64,000 nucleotides of DNA from Eucommia ulmoides (taxonomy: Eukaryota; Streptophyta; Magnoliopsida; Garryales; Eucommiaceae): positions 46,280,397 to 46,344,396 of the forward strand of contig CM028330.1 in assembly GCA_016647705.1 (NCBI GenBank). Direction: 5' to 3'. Of the stretch, positions 14,701 to 29,700 are shown one piece after another. The first letter of the stretch is position 1; every line of letters starts with the position of its first letter. A program made the position numbers and the translations under genes. The notes beneath the pieces were generated by a model. It was not told the DNA's origin. It did not search any database and saw nothing but the letters and a program-made list of their open reading frames with translations.

Positions 14701-17700
14701 TTTTTCTTTAATGAGAGTTATAGATTCTCTATTGCATACTCGAATACTTCACATATACATTCACCATGCCCAATGAGTACCGTTCAAGGTTTGTGACCAA
14801 GACACGTGATTTAGTACCATCAAAGTAGAGCAATTTATTTATGAAAGCAAACAGTACCTCAAGACGAAAGATTTCATGCACAATCACAACTTAAATTTAT
14901 TTGACAGCAAGTAAAATCTCCACATAAAATCTCTAATTGATCACATTCAGCCCCTTATCACCAAACAAGTACCCACATGGTTGTTTTAATGTCACAAGCT
15001 AATGGCCTGAGATCGACACTTTTTTTAAGAGAAAACACCTCATGTGCTGATTTGTTCGAATTATTATATGCCAATTAATAATTACTATTAAGAACATTTA
15101 CAATATTAGTTACCAAGATGTTTTGATCTCACTACATTCAACAACTTTGAAGGGCCAAACATGTCAACTCAATATTTATGGTATCTTAACAAAAAAATAG
15201 AATATTTAAATTTCATCAATGTCTTTTTATTAATTAAAGAATTCAGATCATATTGAGGAGTAAATGGTCCCAAATGCACTGATATATGGCTCGTCTCTAA
15301 TGGTAATACTTCGACCTATTTTTATATAAAGTTGCTATACTTCGATAATTTTAATTCATTGTTCTAGCCACTGACAATTTGTGATACTCATGGTGACTCA
15401 TACTAGGCAGGTGTTTGTTTATTATGGAGCCTATGATAATCCCTTTCTTCAGTAAGAATGTAGTATTACTACAAAAACACAAAAATGTGGTAGAACGAAT
15501 TACAGAATTAAGGGGTCTCAAACTCCTTTGAGAAGTTGAGGAGGAAGATACTCCTTAAGTGATAGTTGCTTTTAGATCATAAGAAGTGTATATACAAGCG
15601 GGATTGTTTTAGAAAAAGAATAAAGAGAGAAACATCATAAAAGATGTGCCTGCTTTGGTCTTTCCAAATGCACGAGAAGAGAGGTAAATGAATCATACAT
15701 CATGTTTTCAGATGGTGCTGGACCACTCTTCCAACAACAGATCTTTACATGAGTTGGGCAAGAGTTTTTGGCCAAAGTGAAAATCCAGCCCAAAGATCAG
15801 CTGCAACGGGTCAAACAGAAGGAGATGAGTGACCATCTCATACAAGAATATATGACAACTATTGGAAAGCAAAAGCCCCCCCCACCCCCCACCTATGGAG
15901 ATTGTCGAGGTTAAGAATGACATTGTAAGCAACGAACCATCCAAAGAAGGTGGTTCTTGTTAGGCCCTTAGTACGCCATTTGTCTTCCCAATGGAATATA
16001 GATTTTAGCCTTGAGCCAATAAAAAGGTAATAAAAGGACTTGAATAAGAAAGACTGTCAAGAACACTGTCCAGATTTTTTTTTCCCTCTTGTGCACCTCA
16101 AGGTGGGAATCCTGAAGGGTTGCAAGTGGCCCAGTAAGCTCAGAATTATCTCCAGTACGATGAGTCCCTTGGTAAGGTGTGGGCAGAGTCAAAGCACTTC
16201 CACTCATGGTAAGGAAGGCAGGGACAACGAAAAACTTGGTAGTAGATATCTCCAGGAGAACAGGGAAAGCAGTCTGCTTGGGGTCCTAGAAACAAATGGT
16301 CCTCCCATCGCCACACCGAAGCAGACAATATCCCAAACAAGCAACCAATCTTCCTTGAGATCTTCCAAACATCAACTTTATCGGAGCAGTCTATCAGCTG
16401 GGTACCAGTCTCCCCACTTCACCTCAAATATGTCCACGATCAAGCTGTTCCGAAAGACTTTGTCTTTGCTGGCAAAGAGCCACAAGGCCCACAACCACTT
16501 ACCTAGTAAAGCTTGGTTAAACAATGGTAGTCAACTAGTTGTTGGATGCTCAATCTTTCTTGCAAAAAGGGCGACAGAGCCCAGGGGCAGGGCATACCCT
16601 TGGGTTGGTGGGGGCATAAAGCCTTCTAGGCATGTGTCTTAGAGTAAGTTGCATGCAAGGCCCCAGAACAAATTGTGCGAAGCCTTCTGGGGGCATACAC
16701 CCTGTGTACATATGCTTTTTTTCAAATGTTTTGATTAATTATTACTAGAACTATCTTATTTTGACCATAATTGTAAACTTACATATATTGTCAAGCAATC
16801 AAATTACCATTATGCTATAGAAGGTTGAATCTTTAGTTATAATTTTTGTATCTATCTTCTATTGTTTTTTTGCCAATCTTATTTTATTTCCTTCATATTT
16901 TATTTATTTATTTGTTGGGTATCTTTATTTGTGTTCTTATTGTATTTATCTGCCAGATAGATTCACTGGAAATTCCAAATTTCTGAAAAATGCATGTCAT
17001 TTGTGTCATCCTAGGGATTTGGGAACCAATTCCCATCCCACATTTGGTGTTCTCTCCTTTTCTCTCGTCATTAAATATGTTTCATTGTTTTTGTTCTGAA
17101 AGATATCTGAAGTATAGCTTTCAAACATATCCTGCTTTCGTATAAATAAGAAACAGAAACATATTTCAATTTTTAGTTGAAATGCGAACAGCAAATGGAA
17201 ATGTTTACCAAAAGGTACCTAAGCGTCTGAAGTTTAAAATGAATAATACTAATTTCAATTGAACAGACATTTTCATGCTTATATGCTCGGAATATTTTCC
17301 GCTAGTTGATTAAAATTTCGAGTACCTAAGACATTTAGCCTACCAACATAATATCTGCAAGTACAAGGCACACCTTCCCAGCCTTATGCCTTGAACCTAA
17401 GTTCCTCAGGGTGGTCAACTTTTGATGGATCCTATTCTCGGACTACATGAGGCATTGCAGGTGGCTTCATTTAGCCTTGGGCTTAGGTATGTCGGGGCAT
17501 TATTAATATTGGCCCCATAAGAAGGAATTTTTGTAGTTTGGAGAAGTAGAGAGTTATGCACTGATAATCAAATAATTCCAGGAAGTGCTAGTTTGCATTG
17601 AAGCCCTGAATGGTTCTTGAACTTTTTATGTCAAGAAACTGGACATGTCCTTGAAGAAAGAGAAAAATATTAGAGCTCTCTCTCTCTCTAATGAAGGTAG

Positions 17701-20700
17701 AAGTGAAAATTCTTGCGCGGAATTCCTAGCTAGATGAAATAGTATGTCACATTGTTCCTTTTTTTCCCCCTAAAATTTGTAGTTATTCCTTTGAAGTGTC
17801 TTGGTCATGGTATATATTGGACCTTGATCTTTGTGCTAGAAGTCTTGAACAAGGGGTCTTGATTTCAATTAAGGCAGGACTTGGTGATTTACTCTGCAGA
17901 ATCCAATAAACTGACAAGGTTCTTACTTAGTATGCATTGAAATTCCAAATTTATGCAAATTTAGTTTATCACAATGTTTATTTGAAGTTCAGTTGACTTT
18001 TTTCTTTGAGGTGTCTTCTGTTAGTTTCTTCTTCCTTTTTTCCTTTTTTTTTTGTTGTTGTTTTTTTTTTTTTTTGGGGGGGGGTGGGGTGTCTGTTCCC
18101 GAAAAAACTTGGAACAGAAAAAAGGAGTAAAAACTAACCAAACTCCACCTTAGTGTTCTTCTGTCTTGTTGTATTATATACCAGATAGGGTTTAAATACC
18201 AAGTTAGAAAAGAGGATTCTTGACTGTTCTAAAATAAGAATGGCATGATATTTTTAAGTAGAACATTCTACAACCTTGAAGTAATTTTCTTAAATCTTTA
18301 CTTTTTCAAAACTTGGGAAACTCTGGAGGTGGTGACGCTGCTAGAATTGCTTCATTGTCAGAGAATGATGGCTCACTGGTGAAGTTATGTGGACTAGAGA
18401 TAGAAGGGGTGGTTCTCCTTGGATGCCATATGTGTTTGTTTCGTTGGAGGAGTATTTATTATATATGGTTCCAATGTGTCTTTTTCTGTGTGGTTTGTTG
18501 TTGGGGAGTTGAGAGTCCATTTTCACTTTCGGTAATCTTAAAAGAAGAGTTTTTTTTCCAGTACATATGCTTGATGTGCATGTCGGAGGAATAATATTAG
18601 AAGAACGAAGTGAGTGTGGTGGGAGTGGCGACTCAATTGAAGTCCAAAATGTTGAGGGTTGTGATCTTAAGATGTGTAACTTTACAGATATATAATATGT
18701 GTTTTGAATTAGTGAAAAGTGATTTATTTGAAGTAAGATGTTTGAGAAGTTATTGTTAAAGAGAGAAAAGAATGAGGAAATAATGAGAAGGCGTGACTAT
18801 TGTGTTAGTCTCTTCCTCTATTTATAATAAAAATTAGGAAACCATACAACAAATCCTAAATCGTACAGGAAACCCTAAGTATTACAACAAAAACATAAAT
18901 ACCCTTTAACACTCTCCCTCAAGCTGGAGCATATATATTGTATGTTCCTAGTTTGTTACAAATGTATTTTATCTTTGAACCTCCCTAACGGTTTAGTAAA
19001 TATATCAGCTAACTGATCAACTAAATTTACATGTTTAGTCTCAATTTGCTTCTGCAACAATTTTCTCGAATAAAGTGACTTCAATATGTTTTGTTCTCTT
19101 ATAGAAGACTGGGTTGAATGCAATGTAAAGTGTAGCTTGATTATCACATACCACGTTCATCAGTGAAGGATGTTCAAATCTAAGTTCTTCCAACAAATGT
19201 TTCAACCAAGTTAACTCATAAGTGGTATGGGTTATTGCCTTATATTCCAATTCTGCACTTGACCGTGCCATTATCGTCTGTTTTTTACTCTTCCAAGAGA
19301 CAAGGTTACCAACAACAAATACACAATATCCAATAGTAAACTTTCTATCCAAGGGTGATCCGGCCTAGTCTGCATCTGTGTAGCCCTTTATTTGAGTATG
19401 ATCAAAATTTTGATATACCAAATCGCAACTAGGAGCACCTTTCAGATATCGAAGAATACGGATCACTGTATCCCAGTGACAAGTCATTGGACGATCCAAG
19501 AACTGGCTGATAACACTAACAACAAATGAGATATCTGGCCCGGTAACTGTCAGATAGTTTAACTTCTCAACTAACCATCTGTATTACGCTGAATCTGTCA
19601 GTGGTACGCCTTGATCTGGTAACAATTTGGTGTTTGGATCCATAGGCGAGTCAAATGGTTTAGCTAGCATTCCTGTTTCGCTCAATAGGTCAAGGACATA
19701 TTTTTTTTTTTGTGACAGGTAAATGCTTTGACTTGATTGCGCAACTTCAATCTCCAAGAAATACTTTAGGTGATCCAAATTTTTGGTTTGAAACTTACTA
19801 TGCAAATACTTTTTGAGTTCTTGACTACCACCGTGATCATCCGCAGTAATTACGATGTCATCCACATACACAATCAACAATATTCTCCCTACTTTACTAT
19901 GCCTGTAGAAGACGGAATGATCGACTCCACAACGCCGAAGACCAAATTCAGTGACCACTTCACTAAATCTTCCAAACCATGCTCTAGGAGACTGTTTGAG
20001 GTCATAAATAGATTTATTCAAGCAACATACCAAATCAGACTCCCCCTGAGCAACAAACTCAGGAGGTTGCTTTATTTAAGAAAGCATTCTTGATATCGAG
20101 TTAATGTAATGGCCAACGAAAAGTGGCAGCCAGAAAGATGAACGAACGAACAGAAGTGAGCTTGGCAATAGGAGAAAATGTCTCATAGTATTCAAGATCG
20201 TATACCTGAGTATAACCTTTGGCAACTAAGCGAGCCTTGAATTGATCAATGGTGCCATCTGGATGAACTTTGACAATGTACACCCATTTACATCCAACTA
20301 TTGTTTTGTTAGGCTGAAGCGAGACGAGATCTCGAGTGTCATTTTGATATAAGGCAATCATTTCTTCTTCCATTGCTTTTGCCCAACCAGGGTGAGTAAG
20401 GGCCTCTGAAACAGACTTAGGAATAGAAACAGAGGATAAAGAAGTAATAAAATGATAGACCAATTAGTAAGTAAGTGGTGAGAAGGTTCTAGGCCTCTCT
20501 TGATTAGTTGATGAGTTTGTTAGGGAGTAGTTTGTTAGAGGAGTTTGTTAGTTTGAAGTGAATAAATAGCAAGTAAGGGCTTGGGGTAGAGTATCTGAAA
20601 ATTGGGAAAAGAATTGGGAGAGACTAGGCTCTCGAAATCCTAGCACTCATTTACTATTTTCTATAGTTTTCCATTATTCATTATTGTTTCTGTATTTTGT

Positions 20701-23700
20701 TCTTCATTGAATCAATGAATTCAACTACATATTTCTATCAATCTCTCTATTTTTCCCATTCAATTGGTTAATGTTTGAGTGTGATCTATGACAAAAGAGG
20801 AATATGAAGGAAATAGGTGTGTATATGAGACAAAGTTAGAAATATGATGGTTAGTACAGGTGCGCTTACCCTTGTGGATGGCAATGGGAATGTCCAGGTC
20901 AGACATGAATGGGTCAAATGGAGAAGAATCTGAGGACACAGAATCGATGGGCGCAACAACGAAGGCTACCTTTTGGCGATGAGAGTATACCTGCGAATGA
21001 GTTAAAGAACGACTAAGCGGGATAGGATCTAGAGTTGAGGAAGATAGTGTAGGTTTGGCACACATAGCAAAGGAAGTGTAACATCCAGATCATCTCGAGA
21101 GGATAGGACAGAAAAGTAAAGGGTAGACTCAAAAAATGTAACATCTACACACACAAATAAGGGACGTAATGATGAACTATAACATCGATAACCCTTTTGT
21201 GTGCGAGAATAGCTGAGGAAAACACATTTTAAAGTACGGAGATCTAACTTGTCCCTACCGGGAGTTAACTGATGAACAAAACAAATACACCCAAATATTC
21301 AAGGAGGTGAACTAAACAAGGGTGTACGAGGAAAAAAGAATGGAATGGGGAACGTTGCCATCTGGGGGAGAGGACGGCATCCTGTTGATTAGGAAGTAAG
21401 CTATAAAACTGCATCGCCCCAGAAGTGTTTGGGAACGTTCATCTCAAAAATAAGAGTACGGGTCACTTCTAGAAGATGTCGATTCTTACACTTAACAACT
21501 TTATTTTGTTGCGGTGTATGAGGACAAGAAGACCGATGCAAGATATCAGAGTGTGACATTAAGGAAGTAAATGACTGAGAAAAGTATTCTCGAGTATTAT
21601 CACTTCGAAAAATATGCACTGGTACATTAAATTGAGTGTTAATTTCAGTACAAAATGTACGAAAAATAGAGAATAATTCTGAACGATCTTTCATTAAATA
21701 AAGCCAAGTAACTCTGGAAAAATCAGCCACAAATGTGACAAAATAATGAAAACCTAATGTAGAAGTAACACAAGGACTCCAAATATCTGAATAAACTAAA
21801 TTAAAATGACTCAATGCTCGAACATGAGCTGGGGAAACAAATGAAATACGATGATGATTACCCAATTGACAAGACTCACATTTTAACGAAGACAAATGAC
21901 TTAAATTAGGAACAAGTAACTTGAGGTTGTCAAGGCAGGGATGATCGAGGCGACAATGGATCTAGTGAGCGGATGCAACAGTAGGGCAGACAGTAGGTGA
22001 GATAGCAGGACTCTTGTCATGATCATCAAAGTAATAAATGCCATTTTCGTCACGCTCTGTGCCAATCGTCTTCTGCATCCTCAAATCCTGGAGAATGACA
22101 GAATCCGGAAAAAATGATACAGAACAGTTAAGATGTTTAGTAAGCTTACTAACTGACATCAAATTAAAAGAAAACAAAGGAATATACAAGACAGATGAAA
22201 GAGATAAGGAGGGTGAGGGTTCTACTGTGCCAATGCCACGGATAGGGATAGTGGAACCATCAACAACTGTAACAGGAGACAACGAAGAAGATGACTGAAT
22301 ATGTATAAATAAGGAAGATGTACCTGACATGTGATCAGTGGCAGCAGAATCTATGACCCAGGGTATGGGATGAGAAAGGTGACTTGAAAGACAAGCATTA
22401 GAAGTACCTCATTGAGCTAAAGAAGCAATGGGAAGAGATGTCTGCTGAGATGCCTTATATGGAAGGAATTGAGCATATTCCTCATCAGAGATATCCTTGG
22501 TCGCCTGAGATTCTGGAATAGTTGGATTATTTGGATCAGATGTCACTGCATTAGAGAATTTGGGTGGACGGCCAACTAAATCCCAATATGTTTCTCTAGT
22601 ATGATTTTCCTTTCCACAAAAGGAGCACTAATGATGTGAGCCACAACCATAACCACAACCACGACCATTACGTCCACCCCGAGGGCCACCACCACGAGAG
22701 GAACCACCACAACCACCACTAAGTTGATCACCACGATCTCGTGTAGGAATCTAAGTAACAAGCGTTGAATGCGCAGATGGCGCAAACGAACTCGAGCCAG
22801 AAACATTGTTCTTAGGGTTGGTCATGGGCCGGGCCGGGTTTTAGGTAGGAAATTACAAAAATATGCAAGACCCTAGCCCAGCCCGACCTTAAGATCAGGC
22901 CTTATTTTTTTTCCCAAGCCCAACCCTATCAAATTAATTAGGGCTCTAGCCCGGCCTTATAATTTTTTATTTTTTATTTTTAATTTAAAACTTAAATAAA
23001 AACAAAAACAAAATCAAAAACATAATCATAACACAAAAACAAATTCATCACCAATTACTGCAAAATAGGCAGAGTCCTACACCATTCATTTCTACAAAAA
23101 AAAAAAAAAAAAAACTACATTCACATTCAAACCAAAAAAAAAAGTCCTACTGGGGGGAAAAAACAAAGGCTATATATATATATATATTTTAATTTAATTT
23201 AATCCTCGGGCCGGCCCTAGAAAATATTAGGCTTGCCCAAGCCCGGCCCTAATTTTACTCGGGCCTAAACTTTGCAACCCAAGCCCTAACCATGGGCTCA
23301 AAGTTTAGGCACAAGCCCTAAAAATTTCGAATTGGGCTAGGCGGGCTGGTCGGGCTCCCAAGCCCATAACCATCCCTAATTTGTTCTTGGTAGTGCTATG
23401 CGAGACATGAGAATACATTTCAGTCATAGTAGGGAGAGTAGCACTAGAAAGGATCTGAGATCGAACCGGTTCAAATTCTGGGCATAATCCAGCTAAGAAC
23501 TTCATGATAGCCATTTACTCACGTTGCTTTTGCATTTCTTTCTTATCAATAGTCATCGGTAGAATAGTATTTAACTCCTTATAAATTTTGTTGAATGTGG
23601 CAAAATAATCTGTAACGGATTGTGTGTCTTGCTGAAGTTGGAAGTACTCGACTGATAAATTATGCATCCTGGTGAGATTATTGGAATACAACATATGAAG

Positions 23701-26700
23701 ATACTCTCATATGGTTTTACACGTATCTAGATAGTACATAGATTAGCAACTTGAGGCTCCATCGAATTCCACAACGACGCTACAATTTGCATATCAGCTT
23801 GAATCCATTCTTCATGCTTTTTATCATCTTCTGTCGGGGCGGATTCCGTGAGATGACAGTGTTTCTCTTGTTCGGTAAGGGCTATTTTCACAGCCTTAGA
23901 TCAATTTAAATAATTGGTTCGGTTCAACTTATGGGTTGTTAACAGTTGAGGTGTAACCGTTGACATTAGTACCCACTAATACAACAACTTTTACAAGGGA
24001 AACAAACCAACAAAACAAACAACTGTAGGGCTTAAATGAAGAACGTTATAAGCAGAGCAATACTCAAGAACATCTGGGACATTAGATCTGGTCAATAATA
24101 CTTTCTCAAATCTGGACAATCGAACAAATAGTTCTCACAAACAATAACCCTTGTGTTACCGCCGGATTTGGACCAAGGCAACAGTAGCGAAGGCCGTGAG
24201 TCTATAATCTGGGCAAGCGACGGCTGGAGAAGTACCGGTGACTTGATAGGGTTGCAACGGCTGGGAGGGGTTTAAGGTTTTTAGATGGATTTTTTTTTTT
24301 TTTTTTTTTGGGAAAGAAGGGAAGGAGAAAAAAAATTAGATCATGGTTTGAACAGAATTACAGGATTAGTATCTTATGACTTGCTCTCGATACCATGTTA
24401 AAGATAGAAAAGAATGAGGAAAGAATGAGAAGGCATGACCATTGTGTTAGTCTCTCTCTCTATTTATAATAAAAATTAGAAAACTATACAGCAAACCCTA
24501 AAACGTACAGGAAACCCTAAGTATTACAAGAAAGACATAAATACCCTTTAACAGTTATATACCATGTTTTCTGTATGGTTTTTTCGCAGCTGAAGTCTTT
24601 GAGCAAAAGTTATCTTGAGGTTCAATTATGGGCAAAAGGTATTTTGGGATTTAGCTTTGACAAGATACCACTGTTTGCTGCTCATTTTCATCATGGCTGG
24701 GTTATTAGTATAGCATCAAACTTGTTAGTTTTGTGGATGATTTGTAAAAAATTTTGTTGTTGTGCTTTACTCTTTTGCCTATATATATTGAGTTGGATAT
24801 TAAGGTGTTGCTTCAAGAGAAGTTCTCCCCTCTACAGAAGTTAGGTATGGTCATCCAGGCAACAAAGTGGCTGACTAATGGCAAATTTTAGGACAAATAC
24901 TCCACATCCTACTCTTTTTCTGACATACAGTTTTTTCCCACTTCTCCCTAGAAACTAGTTTTCAAAGTTGTCCAGTAGCTTTAGATTTTTGTAGGGGTTT
25001 CTGGTCTAGTTCCTCTTCTTTCTTTTGGTTGATTTGCAATAAAATTGTTGAATAAGAAAAGTGTGGTGGGTGCTAGGTTCTAACATGATAAGAGGGAGTT
25101 TGGCTTGAGTTTCTTATTAAGAAATATGGAATCGTGAATCTGACACGGGAATGTGATGATTTAAGAGGATCTTGCTGCAACGGGAAGCATTTGTAGGGGC
25201 TTCTGGTCTAGCTCCTCTTCTTTCTTTTGGTTGATTTGTAATAAAGTTCTTGATTAAAAAAAGTGTGGTGGGTGCTAGGTTCTAACATGATAAGAGTGAG
25301 TTTCTTAGTAAGAAACATATAATTGTAAATCTGACACGAGAATGTGATGGATTTAAAGAATCTTTCTTCTGTGAGAAACATTTGTTTCTCAGGGTCTAAC
25401 CTTTTCCTATTTTGCCCTTATGCCTGAGAACCGTGGGATTTAATCTTTGCCCCGAGGAATGTGAAGTGCGGGAAGCATTTGTAGGGGCTTCTGGTCTAGC
25501 TCCTCTTCTTTCTTTTGGTTGATTTGTAATAAAGTTCTTGATTAAAAAAAGTGTGGTGGGTGCTAGGTTCTAACATGATAAGAGTGAGTTTCTTAGTAAG
25601 AAACATATAATTGTAAATCTGACACGAGAATGTGATGGATTTAAAGAATCTTTCTTCTGTGAGAAACATTTGTTTCTCAGGGTCTAACCTTCTCCTATTT
25701 TGTCCTTATGCTTGAGAACCGTGGGATTTAATCTTTGCCCCGAGGAATGTGAAGTGCGGTTGCTGGTACTTGCCAGCTACATGCTTATAGTTAGTGTTGG
25801 CGTCGAGGTTAGTTTAGGAGATCATTGCGTGAGAGTTGGTCAACAATTCCTCTAGCAGCCTTCTGGAGTAAATGGTTTGAGATAACAAAGAATTTTGAGG
25901 AGGCAACGCATGCTGTAGAGAGATTTAAGAGTCTTTATGTATACATTTTTGCTTAAAAGAAAAAAAAATATCAGATTTCTTTTGCTTAAAAGGTTATAGG
26001 AATCTGATACTTTTTTTTTTTTCCCTTTCTGCTTTCTTGAAGGATTTATTCTCCTATTAGTTCATACATGGATCCACCCTTTGGTGCCTTTTATTTATTG
26101 AAAAGAGAAAAAATGATAAGAGCCAACTCTCAGCTTGGCCATTGACTACTTTTGTTTGACTTGGAATTGTTTTTTTCGTTTTTAGTGCTTTGCTTCCTAC
26201 TTTGGTGACTTGTTTCCTTCCATTTACGTTTATTTTTCTGTGTTCTGGTCCCTACCTATATTTCACTGACATCCTAATAATAATGATGCTTTTTGCTTCT
26301 TCTTTCGTAGATATCTAAAACGAGGCGTAAATGAGAAGGGAAGAGTTGCGAATGATGTTGAGACGGAACAGATTGTCTTTGAGGATATTTCTGAAGAGTT
26401 TCCTATGCAAATCAGTTCTGTTGTTCAAAATCGTGGCTCAATTCCACTTTTCTGGTCACAGGAAACTTCACGCCTGAATCTTAAGCCTGATATCTTATGT
26501 AAGTTTATGCATTTATATGGTATTTATGAAGTTGGTTTGTCGGTATGTGTCAGACTGATTTGGTATCTTTCAGTGTCAAAAAGGGACCAAACATACGATG
26601 CCACCAGACTTCATTTTGAGAATCTTGTAAAGAGATATGGAAATCCCATTATCATTTTGAATTTGATTAAGGTAAGGGAGGTTGTAAGTTTCTTCATAGA

Positions 26701-29700
26701 TGGACAGTTGGCACATTTGTTTCTTTTGTTAACCATAAAGGCATTAAGCTGAAAATAGTTTTGAATTGAAAGACAAATGAGTTTTCTTACCGAAGACCCC
26801 CTTCTCTCCAACCTCCTTATAATAGATAAATATTTTGCATCAACAGACGCATGAAAAGAGGCCTCGTGAGTCCATTCTTCGTGCAGAATTTGCTAATGCT
26901 ATTGAGCTTATTAATAAAGATTTATCAGAGGAAAATCGTCTTAAGTTCCTTCACTGGGATCTGCACAAGCATTCTCGGAGGTATCTTGCTTGGTTTCATT
27001 TTTGTGTTACTTGGGCTCATGCTTTTTCTTGAGAGTCAGTCCTTTTCATGAGATCATTTGATTTTTTATTTTTTCCCCTTTTTTTCTCTAAAATATTTCA
27101 GCAAATCTACAAATGTTTTGATGCTTTTGGGCAAAGTGGCTTCATATGCATTGACACTGACTGGATTCTTCTATTGCCAAGTGTCACCAGCAGTAAGATC
27201 TGAGGGGTGTTTGAAATGGCCCTCTTTTGGGTAAGTTTACTCATTCTATTCAACTACTGCCAGAACAAGTCATTTTCATTATATAAGTCGTGTAAATCAA
27301 ATATGCACTAGCTATTTGTTTGTCAAGTTTTGTTTTGTTTGACATGGAATATATTGACAATCTTTCTGCCTTTTTCTCCACTGTTTTGTGATGTATTTCC
27401 ATTTTCCCGTGGAACCTTTGGTCTTCCAGTTCATGCTCTGTGGGTTAATAAGGTTGCCGTGTTAGTTGATGGTCTGTTGAATTTGTGAAATGTTACTTTA
27501 TTTTTTCCTCCTCTTCTCTTTATAGCCTTTTTGGTCAGTGGTACACATCAACATCCCTTCCTCTCTCTCTTTAGACTTCATAGTGACGTTAACTTGGGCT
27601 ATTTCTACTTCCCTTGTAAACAATTGATGTGATTTGAGATGCGCCACTGAGGGGGCAACAGGACCCTGCCTTGGTATTTTTTTTTACTCCACTCAGTGGT
27701 GAAGAGAACTACCTAAATAACAATGCTAGCTGGTATGGGGAACTATTTCCCCCTGATTTACAATGCTATTAGTTGCCAGTTAATATGATTGTTTTCATTA
27801 ACCAAACATTTAATGAGTTCATATTTCGTTACCTTGTCAGTTTGTGAGCTCAATTTTCTTGGAAATGTTCACCTGGAGATGTCATCAAGAACACTGCATG
27901 AATCCTTAGAATAATTCAGAGATCATTTAGTTGAATCATTTCTACTTGGAAAGATCAGATTATGGAACTAAACTTCCATACGTATTTCTTGGGTAGTTTG
28001 ATTGAATTTACGTCATTTATTTGGTTGCATATACCACTACTTTGTTAATGTTGCAGCAACAGACACTGCATGTAGAGTAAGAGTCACCACGAATTTGCCC
28101 TCTATATATGTCTTTTGCTACGAAGTTTTATATACTGATGGAATTGGTAATGGATGTATGATACAGGAATGTTGTTTCTAGCAATATGTCCCCAGAAATA
28201 TATTGCGATAGCAACAATGGGGAACATCATGACAATGGTAATGAAGATACTGATAGCTTAGAAACAAAATTTAGTGAAGATAATGGTGTGGCTAACGGAA
28301 ATTATAATGTCAAGCAACCCGTGCTTCAGAACGGGGTATTAAGGACCAATTGCATAGATTGTTTGGATCGAACAAACGTGGCGCAATATGCATATGGGTT
28401 GGCTGCTCTTGGACATCAGTTACGTGCTCTGGGAATTACAGAATCGACGAAGATAGATCTTAATGATCCTTTGGCTGATCAATTGATGGGTTTTTATGAA
28501 AGAATGGGTGATACACTTGCACACCAATATGGTGGCTCAGCAGCACACAATAAGGTATCTGGGATGATTGAGAGTGAATTTCTCTTGTATTTTGTGTAGA
28601 AAAACTGAGAAGTGCAAACAATTTATCATTACATGCTATGAATTCTAAAGCTGCGTTATCATTTCTCTCTATGTAACTTGACAGGCACAGGATAAACCAC
28701 CTTTATCTGACCATACATCTTTGTTGTATCCACATAATAGTTAGGACTGTAAACTTTAACATCATTGTTAGTTTAGACCCCAAGTCTCGGTTAATACTTC
28801 ACAGAATAGGTTTGTTGCGTTGGAAGTAGGTGATTGAGTTGTGGGTAGAAACAACATGAAGTGTGTCATATCATGTCCTGTTTCCTGGAGAGGACACATC
28901 TTCCTTCTTTTAAAAAAAATGTAGATTCAAAATATCTCAATTTCATTAAAACCAGATTGGCAAGGCCATTGGACAGATTGGAATTCTTCTTATCTTCAGA
29001 GTAAGAGAACTGCCTTAATAATTTAACGACCACATTCTCTAAAAGGAATGATTTCATTCTCTAAAAGGAAGGATTGTCCTGTAGGTGATTGTTCTGTAGG
29101 TGATTGGTTTATACTTTCTAATGACCACGTTCTCTGAAATGAAGGATTTTCTTTTCTTCCTGTTTGTTTTGACTCTCCTCATTCTCGTTTCTTGGACATG
29201 CATGGTGATGTTGAGTTATACTTTGTGTTTCTTGTTTATCTGATGTTTACATCTGTTCATTGTACAGTGAACTGTATAATGCTGGATTCTTAGTTAACAT
29301 TTAATATGGATATGTTTTGGTACTTTGAACCACAGTCCTTCAAATCCCACACTCATCCGTATCAGTGCTTCTTAGTGAAGAACCTTTGTTTCTTTAGTTT
29401 TGGGGGTTGGGGTGAATGTGTGGGTTAGCAAATGCTTTGGTTGTCTTAATGAAATAACCTGCAAACATCTAGTTGTGAGATATGAAACCTTTTAGGATCC
29501 TTCTATTGACAGTGTTATCAGACCAAGTCTGTACATACATTCACCTAGTTCGCGAACTAGGGAGTCACAGGTTGTCAGTCGAACGGCTGAGTGAACCTGT
29601 AGGACCGCTTGCATGAAAGGCATATTTTAGAGAGAACATGTTCTTTTCGGAGTTAAAAATAATGGTTTTATAACACATAGGTACTAAATGTTGAAGCTGA

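Larger units (their letters stand above)
18754..24553 (-). mobile_element. Ty1/copia LTR retrotransposon, 5.8 kb, antisense in SAC intron 5
   Basis: 158-bp LTRs (18754-18911 and 24396-24553) begin TGTTAAAG and end CTTTAACA. They are flanked by GTTAT at 18749-18753 and 24554-24558. Next to the 5' LTR (right side) is a primer-binding-like TGGTATCGAGAGC. Next to the 3' LTR is the polypurine tract TTGAGGGAGAG. Minus-strand order is gag (start at 23966), protease, integrase, RT and RNase H, which is the copia order. The two LTRs differ at about 12 of 158 positions, so insertion is not very recent. The coding part has stops and frameshifts, and a second element sits in gag. Confidence 0.92.

Noticed and set aside
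16040..16642. 200-codon + strand open frame
   Set aside because: Antisense to recognisable LINE C-terminal blocks; no domain of its own.
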